Source: Paraglomus occultum (taxonomy: Eukaryota; Glomeromycota; Glomeromycetes; Paraglomerales; Paraglomeraceae). Taken from it: a stretch of 15,761 bases of DNA. Below, piece after piece: positions 10,201 to 15,761 of the stretch. The translations under genes and the position numbers were made by a program. Under the pieces are notes generated by a model, which did not search any database, had not been told where the DNA came from, and worked only from the letters and a program-made list of their open reading frames with translations. Each line of letters begins with the position of its first letter. The first letter of the stretch is position 1. The DNA is taken from positions 1 through 15,761 of the forward strand of contig CAJVPJ010000841.1 of NCBI GenBank assembly GCA_910592205.1, written 5' to 3'.

Positions 10201-13200
10201 AATCTCTAACATATTCTCGATTTTAGTTTACGGATGGTTAGTATGAACAAGTGTCGTTTACAGTCGCGTTATCAAAATTGTGAGCTAATGGTGATACTCT
10301 ATTTCGGCAGCACGGACTATTGTTTTTTCGCATTGTTTGCGGGAGAGTCATTAGAAAGCCTCTCACAAAATTTTGACATTTATCGTAAACAGACAACTAA
10401 ATTAAGACATGGATCGTGTAACTTATCCTTTAACATGGGCTATCAGATTATTCTTAATATAACCAGCTCGGACGAAAATGATCCGACAAAGTTGGATGGT
10501 GAATTCTTTTCCGAAGAAGGGAATGCGTCTCCGTCGCTTTTATTTTATTTAAATCTTGTAAAGGCATTTTTTTTCTTGTTATTTGGACGGCCAGATGAGG
10601 TAACGAAACGGGGGAAAGGATGCTTTTGCTCGTCTGACTGCGTTTTCAACGAAACTTTATATTCAGCATTTTTCTAAGCATCACTCGACGAAATTCTCCT
10701 ACAGGCTATACGAAGCAGTAAAACGGCAGAAATGTATAATGGGATGGCCATGAGCTCATGGTCTGGTGCAGCACATCAATTCTATACTGCGTACGCCGTA
10801 TTGAACAAGACAAATGGCGAAATACTTGAGGAGGAATTTAACGTAATCAAGGGCCAAATAGATCAATTTGAAGACTGGGCAAATCTCATGCCGTCTACGT
10901 TTAAAAACAAGCACGTGTTCTTGCAAGCGGAATACGCAAGGGTACAAGGCAATCATTCCGAGGCAATGGATTTATATGATGAATCTATTAATCTTTCGAA
11001 AGAACACGGGTTTATACACGAGGCTGGTCTGTTCAATGAAGCTTGTGCCAAGTTTTACTTACATAGACGGAAAAAGCGAGTTGCAGCCGAGTATCTCCAC
11101 GATGCATATCAATGTTACTCTCAATGGGGAGCGTTTCGGAAACTGAGTCACATGAGAGAATGTTATGCAGATGTTTTCACAGCCGTTTTTGGCATATCGA
11201 CAGTATCTCTTCCCAATAATCATGTCGAGAATCTTCAAACCGATATCATTCTTCCAGCACATTCGTCAACAAACGCATCTCCAGAGAATGGGTCGAGTAT
11301 AATCAGTAATAACACGTCTTTGATACCGAGTCTGACCGACAATCATTCGTCTGCTCAACAGTCTGGATCTGGGTTAGATTTGATGACCGCTATGCGAGCT
11401 TCTTTAATCATATCAGAGGAACTCGTTCTTGAAAATCTTTTGACAAAATTGATAAGAATACTTGTTCAGGCAGCCGGTAAGGAAAATATGCCTTGTGAGT
11501 CGTCGTGACGCGTTACTTTATGATTCACATCTTGCTATTTATTCATACTTTATCAGGTGCCGAATATGCTATATTAATATTAGAAAACAATGGTACATTA
11601 TGCGTCGTTGCCCGGGGTGATATAAGTTAAATTGAAGTACAGGCTAAAGATGCGGTTCTGGTCGAAACCCAACATGAATTACTCCCTGTTTCGGTCATCA
11701 ACTATGTTGCACGTACAAGGGATCCCGTAATTACTGATAGCACTAATTGTATATTTAAAAAGGATCCTTATATATGTAAAAAGCAGCCAAAATCTCTTCT
11801 ATGTACAGCCATTCAAAATCAAAGAAATCTAGTCGGAATTCTCTATCTTGAGAACAATCTTGTTAATAATGCTTTTGCTCAAGAGAGACTCGAAATTCTC
11901 AAAGTTTTGTTCTCCCAGGCCGCTATATCTATTGAAAAGTCGAGGCTATATAAAGATTTAGAAACAGCCAATATAAACTTGAAGAGATCTCATGAAAAAA
12001 TTGAAGAATATTCAAGAACATTAGAAATGAAGGTTGAGACACGAACACTTGAGCTACAAACAAAGAATTTACAATTGAGGCAAGAGGTAAAGGAGAGGGA
12101 ACAGGCAGAAATTGAATTAAAAAAGGCCAAGGAGGTGGCAGAAGCGGCAACAGAGATGAAGAGCACATTTTTGGCCACTATGAGCCATGGTAAGAGCGTT
12201 GTTATATTGCTTTCGTTGAAAGGCGAAGAGTGAAAAGCATCATTATTAATGATATTCACTTTTTATACACACAGAAATACGTACTCCGTTTAATGCGGTG
12301 AGTATCGGGTGTGTGTTGAATTTAATGACAGCTATTCCGCTTTGTCTAATCGATATCCAATACCCTGTAGGTGATTGGCATGACGAATCTTTTGCTCGAG
12401 ACAAGCTTGACCCCTATTCAACAAGACTATGTAGAGACGATAAATGAAAGCAGCAGCGAGTTGCTGACTATTATTAACGACATTCTCGGTAATACTAGAA
12501 TGTTGAATCATTAAAGTGTATATTCATATCCGCTGTATTAATTATGGTTTTCTACTACTTTCAGATTTCTCCAAGATTGAGAGTGGCAAGTTAGATATCA
12601 AAAGTGAGCCATTTTCTCTTCGTCAGTGCATTGAGGGAGCCTTGGGTATTGTTGCCGAGAAGGCAATGACAAAAGGATTGGAGCTTGCATACTTGAATGA
12701 CTCGGAAGAAGATATGGTGAGTATTACACAAGAGCTTAGCAACAATGCAACACCTAATTTACCGATAAAGTTTCTTTCAACAGATTATCGGGGATTTGAT
12801 ACGATTACGCCAGATTGTGCTGAATTGTAAGTACATCCTCTCGATGCGAATGTGTTTAACCGCATCAACAGTATACTAAACCCTCTTTTTTCTTTATCGA
12901 CAGTGCTGAGTAATGCTGTCAAGTTAGTAAATAAAGCGACTATTCCTATCTTGATGTCCATATCTAGTAGTCTCTGCCATGATTTTGCCATGCAACTATA
13001 TATCGCCGGATTAGCTGGAGAATTGTTCGCAATCTATTATGAATGGTTAATTAATAGTGACTCCAATCGCCCGTAAAAAAGCCAGAGTTGTCAATAATAA
13101 CGGCTAATAAAGTGTAAATAGTAATTGTGTATCTTTCTTTCTAAACAGGTTCACGCGCGTTGGTCAAGTAGTCATTACAGCGAATCTGAGAAGAATAGCT

Positions 13201-14818
13201 AAACCTGGCGAAACCGAAGACGGCGAAGGCAGTGACCATTTTAAACCGTCTCATGAGTTGTTGGTATCAGTAGCTGACTCTGGCAAAGGAATACCCAAAG
13301 AAAAGTTTGATAGGGTAAGGCGTGATTATAGTGTACAAAAACCAAGTATAATTGCAGTCGAGATTGACAATTCAACTCGCGCTCTATATGCATTCTACCG
13401 TTATTAGTTATTCAAAGCATTTTCTCAAGTAGAAGACTCTGCAGCTCGATTTCACGTTGGGACGGGATTGGGCCTCGCTATCTCAGAGCGACTGTGCCAA
13501 ATTATGGGAGGCCGCATATGGATGGACAGCACCGTCGGAATGGGATCAACCTTTTATTTTACAATACCAACGAAAACGGTAGACTCACCCGAGACGACCA
13601 ACACATACGAGGCTGCTGATCTCCAGAACAAGAAATGCCTCATAGTGTATAATCATGCAGCTGGAAGGGAGGCATTGATGCAGCACATGAAAGCTTTTCG
13701 AATTAACGCCGAGACAATAAGTACAGCAAGAGAGCTTGAGAGTATTATTTCCAAAAAGCGAAAAACATTCGACCTGATTATTCTCGACTGTAGCCTGCCC
13801 GACATGGAATTGCTGGCTGCTATTTCGCTGATACGAAAATTTGAACCAAACGTCAACATTTTAGTGGCGGCAAATATCGGATTCAATATGAATATTGAAG
13901 CGTTTTCGAAACTTAAAATCAAAACTTTTGTGCGAAAACCAGTAAAGAGGAACCGATTATACAACGCTATAAGAGAGCTTTATCCTAGTGTTGGCGCCTT
14001 AATAACGTCTCCAGGAACTCCCACTAACTCATCCGAAAAAGTTTCTATAAAGCACATGAACCCAAATATAGCAAAAGACCACCCACTGAAAATTTTGGTC
14101 GCGGAGGATAACGTGGTTAATCGGAAAGTTGCGGTGGAAATATTGAGATTGATGGGTTATGAAGCTGACGTTGTTGACAACGGAATTGAAGCAATAAACG
14201 CCATTGAGAAGCATAAATATGATGGTAAGCATATGAAATTAACTGTCATTTTGCTTGTTTGTTTGTTTGTTTTGTGTGTTTGTGTATTGTTTGTTTGCTT
14301 ATTTAGTTAATTATCTGCATCTTTGCATCAATTGGATATTTATACTGAAACCATATTTATTATTAGTATGCCTGATGGATGTAAATATGCCCAAAATGGA
14401 TGGATTAACAGCTACTCGAACGATTTGCGCTGCCTACGATAAACATGAAAGGCCGCGGATCATAGCAATGACAGCGAATGGTGAGCCGTCAAATGTTTGT
14501 TTAATTTCCTAGCGACTTTAACTTACGAGAGCATGTACATTGTTTTTGACAGCTATGCACGGCGATAAAGATGAATGTCTTAAAGCAGGCTGTGACGATT
14601 ACGTAGCAAAGCCCATTCTTGTCGCAGAGTTGGTTAATGCTCTAAAAAAGTGTCAGGCACGCACGCACACCATGTCTTCTTCTCTTAAACGCGGAGCGGC
14701 TTCTTATAACGAGAATGATGAACTGGCCGACGAAGAATTCACGGTGGCATCTTCCGTTTCAAATCAGAATGCCGAGGTACCGCTGTTACCGAATCGCAAA
14801 AAGCCTAGGAACTTCTAA
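6156..14818 (+). CDS. Giant hybrid histidine kinase, Mak2/Mak3/Chk1 type (pseudokinase-AAA-TPR-like-GAF-HisKA-HATPase-REC), 22 exons, one in-frame stop
   Basis: Cytosolic two-component sensor that, by family knowledge, autophosphorylates on His and passes phosphate via its receiver Asp to an HPt protein and then to response regulators of the stress MAPK pathway. Exons, joined by GT-AG sites that keep frame and restore family motifs: 6156-6785, 6934-7474, 7570-7869, 7943-8262, 8378-8699, 8773-9485, 9571-9870, 9949-9989, 10068-10135, 10227-10236, 10311-10599, 10705-11476, 11557-12189, 12275-12297, 12371-12488, 12565-12716, 12784-12826, 12904-12922, 13149-13314, 13408-14224, 14367-14480, 14553-14818. 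Sum 6657 nt: 2218 residues plus a TAA stop, near the 2.3-2.5-kDa-residue size I recall for Mak3 and Chk1. No signal peptide or membrane segment is seen. The start gives an N-terminus leading directly into the kinase fold; the only upstream ATG is a four-codon ORF. Active-site residues: H1646, N1762, D1808/G1810/G1812, G1838-G1842 and D2097. Oddity: an in-frame TAA at codon 1460 would cut the product within GAF; everything after it remains in frame and conserved. Family assignment is near certain; exact edges of the smallest exons are less so. Confidence 0.9.
7290..8760 (+). other. Domain: AAA/NTPase (STAND-like) with Walker A and B, followed by winged-helix-like segment
   Basis: Exons 2-5. 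Residues about 335-700. [11 protein letters not shown] opens the domain. The Walker A motif is GYSGVGKSS (361-369, K367). The [12 protein letters not shown] motif is rebuilt across intron 2. The Walker B motif PLVIFLDDLQW (about 485-495, D491-D492) is rebuilt across intron 3. GNPFFVIQ joined to LLKSLYQE is rebuilt across intron 4. [21 protein letters not shown] segment (about 635-655) is the usual winged-helix part. The nucleotide-binding residues look functional. In this family the module is thought to couple sensing to the kinase by nucleotide-driven conformational change. Confidence 0.85.
8859..11410 (+). other. Domain: long helical TPR-like region
   Basis: Exons 6-12, residues about 734-1390. 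It opens with the family hallmark [11 protein letters not shown] (735-745). It continues with repeated amphipathic helix pairs (e.g. [20 protein letters not shown], then PLDKSRMV, then [20 protein letters not shown]). A TPPAYF motif follows at about 965, then [12 protein letters not shown], and later [20 protein letters not shown] and [16 protein letters not shown]. This region carries four of the small or awkward exons (41, 68 and 10 nt, and the alternative acceptor of intron 6). It ends in a Ser/Asn-rich linker (about 1345-1385). Confidence 0.75.
10227..10236 (+). other. 10-nt microexon (exon 10)
   Basis: Exon 9 ends in phase 1 (10135) and exon 11 must enter with one base of a split codon (10311), so joining them directly breaks frame. 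The ten bases TTTACGGATG between acceptor TTTTAG (10226) and donor GTTAGT (10237) fix the phase and give EYT-VYGC-TDYCFF, the expected family context. Flanking introns are 91 and 74 nt, normal for this gene. The GTTAGT donor is used again at 12923. Confidence 0.75.
11430..11945 (+). other. Domain: GAF sensor domain, interrupted by a stop codon
   Basis: Residues about 1420-1565, exons 12-13. Recognisable pieces are [23 protein letters not shown] (rebuilt across intron 12), [37 protein letters not shown], and [14 protein letters not shown] as exit helix. GAF domains in this kinase class are linked to redox or small-ligand sensing; a ligand cannot be read from sequence. The strand following VARGDIS is cut by TAA (11628-11630) and resumes in the same frame as [10 protein letters not shown]. 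Confidence 0.8.
11628..11630 (+). other. In-frame TAA (codon 1460) inside the GAF domain
   Basis: Exon 13 reads GAT ATA AGT TAA ATT GAA GTA in the frame proven on both sides by GAF motifs. Because the frame is the same before and after, any intron covering it must be a multiple of three. The only nearby GT...AG pairs ending at the CAG of 11640-11642 would be about 17 or 26 nt, far below the 67-nt minimum seen in this gene, and not multiples of three. The gene itself ends with TAA at 14816-14818, which argues against stop reassignment. The remaining choices are a nonsense mutation, a base error, RNA editing or readthrough. Confidence 0.85.
11946..12171 (+). other. Domain: signalling coiled coil between GAF and HisKA
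   Basis: Residues about 1566-1640, rich in Glu, Lys, Leu and Gln with heptad spacing (e.g. [19 protein letters not shown], then [18 protein letters not shown]). It joins the GAF exit helix to the HisKA dimerisation helix. An in-frame ATG at 12027-12029 (codon 1593) is the first downstream of the internal stop and could in principle start a short kinase-receiver form. Confidence 0.7.
12172..13573 (+). other. Domain: histidine kinase core (HisKA + HATPase_c)
   Basis: Exons 13-20, residues about 1641-1875. The H-box [20 protein letters not shown] (H1646) is assembled from three exons, including a 23-nt exon (12275-12297). [13 protein letters not shown] follows. The N-box [20 protein letters not shown] (N1762) is assembled from a 43-nt exon (12784-12826) and a 19-nt exon (12904-12922). 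The G1 box is VADSGKGIP (1806-1814), the F box [11 protein letters not shown] (1821-1831) and the G2 box GTGLGLAI (1838-1845). All catalytic boxes are intact, so the core looks active if it is translated. Confidence 0.93.
13624..13990 (+). other. Domain: degenerate (pseudo-)receiver
   Basis: Residues about 1893-2014 in exon 20. The receiver fold is visible: [20 protein letters not shown], then [14 protein letters not shown] with an Asp at 1947, then [14 protein letters not shown] with Lys-Pro at 1997-1998. The acidic pair after the first strand is replaced by Tyr-Asn (1901-1902), so Mg2+ cannot be held in the normal way. The conserved Thr/Ser position reads Ala (VAAN). It is probably a structural or regulatory receiver rather than a phosphate acceptor. 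Confidence 0.75.
14089..14660 (+). other. Domain: C-terminal receiver (REC), intact
   Basis: Exons 20-22, residues about 2048-2165. [15 protein letters not shown] carries the acidic pair E2053-D2054. The phosphoacceptor region [13 protein letters not shown] (D2097) is rebuilt across intron 20. IIAMTAN supplies T2128, and [21 protein letters not shown] supplies K2150. All phosphotransfer residues are present. After it comes a polar, acidic tail ending in a basic NRKKPRNF, about 50 residues, without a recognised domain. Confidence 0.93.
14255..14298 (+). repeat. TTTG/TG-rich microsatellite in intron 20
   Basis: Imperfect repeats of GTTT and GTGT fill the middle of intron 20, which explains why this intron is longer (142 nt) than most. 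Expected to be length-polymorphic; no function is implied. Confidence 0.85.
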
Positions 14819-15575
14819 CTTATATGTATATAGTTTGTTATAAAATGTTTGATGATGTCTTATTATAATATTCTTTAAGAGAAAGTTTTTATATTTGACA
14901 GCCCCATCTTTGCCTTCGAGCATTTAATTCGCTGTTTTATGTTATTATGAACTATAGTATAGGCTTGTCTTTTTCACAAGCTGCCTTTATATGTTTTTCT
15001 TTTTGGATTAAGACTAATTGTACTAACAGTTAATTATAAAAGTTGTAACATGTATACTTTAATATACACACCTATGTTATCAAAAAACTCGCTGCAATTG
15101 CTGTGAAATTGGTAAACGTAGGAGCCAACATCGCAAGGTTGCCCGCATTGAATCGTAATAGGTTAAGCCAGATCACATTCATCTAACGATCACCAAGTTT
15201 GAACAAATTCTATTATACTACGTATTGGACCAAACCCTTACACTTTGGCAATTACATAAAACCATCCGAGCGGGCTTCCCAACTTTTGTGGTTCACCATC
15301 AATAGGCTCTTGTTCAATTTTTCAAAATAGGAAAACTTTAATCAGTTTGTGTGCCAGCCGGTCGGTTAAACATCGCTGCCGCTTCCCGTAATGGATGAGA
15401 AGACAAGTACCGCGGCTTCTTAATATACAGTGTTCTCGAAAAGTATAACCAATTATCTTCATATAGGTACATAAATCGGGGTTATATGTAAGAAGTAGGA
15501 AGCATACCATATTAATTTATTTAATTGTAACTATTGCTTGAATACTGTAAATAAGCCCTGCTGAATTAAAAGCCT
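14819..15575. other. 3' flank of the histidine kinase gene; no gene recognised
   Basis: Very AT-rich for the first 250 bases, as expected of a 3' UTR and downstream DNA; no clear AATAAA lies within 100 bases of the stop. On the minus strand at about 15240-15322 a 27-codon stretch (contains PIDGEPQKLGSPLGWFYVIA) looks protein-like but is bounded by stops, and may be an old coding fragment. A 62-codon minus frame at 15322-15510 is Cys/Leu-rich and has no motif. The interval probably contains the tail-to-tail ends of two convergent genes. Confidence 0.45.
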
Positions 15576-15761
15576 TCAAAAAAGAGGTTGAGTCTCTAAA
15601 TGCAAGAAATGCTCGGTGTTAACATTGTAAATTGACTTTATTTGCAGCAATGCGCAACATACCTGCAGCTGAATCCAAATTATCACTATTTCTCGGTTTA
15701 GGCAAAGCTCCAGTAGGTAAGAGTGTGCTGGAATATTTACTCTCTTTCTCGAGACGTGATA
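15576..15761 (-). CDS. Possible 3' end of a convergent gene entering from the right edge
   Basis: Read on the minus strand, 15761-15663 is open in one frame (contains STLLPTGALPKPRNSDNLDS) and meets a GTATGT donor at 15662. A 67-nt intron with a GTTAAC branch-like site and a TTTAG acceptor at 15596 then leads into a short last exon (15595-15576). That exon adds ETQPLF and a TGA while keeping frame. The fragment is too short to name a family. The plus strand also offers an ATG frame here (15650 onward, begins MRNIPAAES) after an acceptor-like TTTGCAG, so the strand is not certain. Confidence 0.3.
   Translation of the reverse strand, partial: YHVSRKRVNIPAHSYLLELCLNREIVIIWIQLQVCCALLQIKSIYNVNTEHFLHLETQPLF

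Larger units (their letters stand above)
6786..14552 (+). other. Set of 21 spliceosomal introns of the histidine kinase gene
   Basis: Introns: 6786-6933, 7475-7569, 7870-7942, 8263-8377, 8700-8772, 9486-9570, 9871-9948, 9990-10067, 10136-10226, 10237-10310, 10600-10704, 11477-11556, 12190-12274, 12298-12370, 12489-12564, 12717-12783, 12827-12903, 12923-13148, 13315-13407, 14225-14366, 14481-14552. All are GT-AG. Most are 67-115 nt; outliers are 148, 226 and 142 nt. Donors are mainly GTAAG(T/C/A/G), with GTGAGT/GTGAGC, GTTAGT (twice) and GTTTGG as variants. Several acceptors follow T-runs. Placement was by motif continuity plus frame, not transcript data. Confidence 0.85.

Noticed and set aside
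11617-11642. Tiny introns (17 or 26 nt) that would remove the internal TAA
   Set aside because: Too short for this gene's splicing and not multiples of three, whereas the frame is unchanged across the stop.
11929-12259. Two minus-strand ORFs of 79 and 89 codons opposite the coiled coil
   Set aside because: Antisense shadows of a Glu/Lys-rich coding exon, giving Ser/Leu/Phe-rich nonsense.
12717-12830. The open frame continuing past 12716 through the GTGAGT donor as coding
   Set aside because: It lacks any kinase motif, whereas splicing to 12784 restores the [15 protein letters not shown]-box in a shifted frame.

Overview
This looks like nuclear DNA from a fungus, AT-rich and very intron-dense. 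I infer an early-diverging lineage, possibly an arbuscular-mycorrhizal (Glomeromycota-type) fungus. The reasons are the fungal class of sensor kinase, 21 short GT-AG introns in one gene, microexons, a decayed transposase-like copy, and long intergenic stretches with almost no coding signal. No rRNA, tRNA, CRISPR array or bacterial operon is visible.

Layout: (1) 1-240, minus strand: the first 80 codons of a gene running off the left edge, possibly a degenerate protein-kinase N-lobe. (2) 241-6155: about 5.9 kb between divergent genes. It holds a frameshifted, stop-riddled transposase-like remnant (about 1075-1955), an 11-bp tandem repeat (3916-3968) and the upstream region of the main gene. (3) 6156-14818, plus strand: one large gene, which I assembled by hand into 22 exons. 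It totals 6657 coding bases (2218 residues plus stop, counting one internal stop position). (4) 14819-15761: 3' flank, then probably the 3' end of a convergent minus-strand gene entering from the right edge.

The main gene encodes a giant hybrid histidine kinase of the S. pombe Mak2/Mak3 and C. albicans Chk1 type (often called group X). Domain order is: Ser/Thr pseudokinase, AAA/NTPase with Walker A and B, a long helical TPR-like region, GAF, coiled coil, HisKA, HATPase, a degenerate receiver, and an intact receiver. In this family, signals sensed by the N-terminal half and GAF control autophosphorylation of the H-box histidine. Phosphate then moves to the receiver Asp and through an HPt protein to response regulators feeding a stress MAPK pathway. 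All core His-kinase boxes and the last receiver are intact here.

The most striking oddities are an in-frame TAA in the GAF domain (codon 1460) that no plausible intron removes; a 10-nt microexon required by the reading frame, among five exons of 43 nt or less; catalytic decay of both the kinase domain and the first receiver; and a four-codon upstream ORF whose stop overlaps the main start codon.
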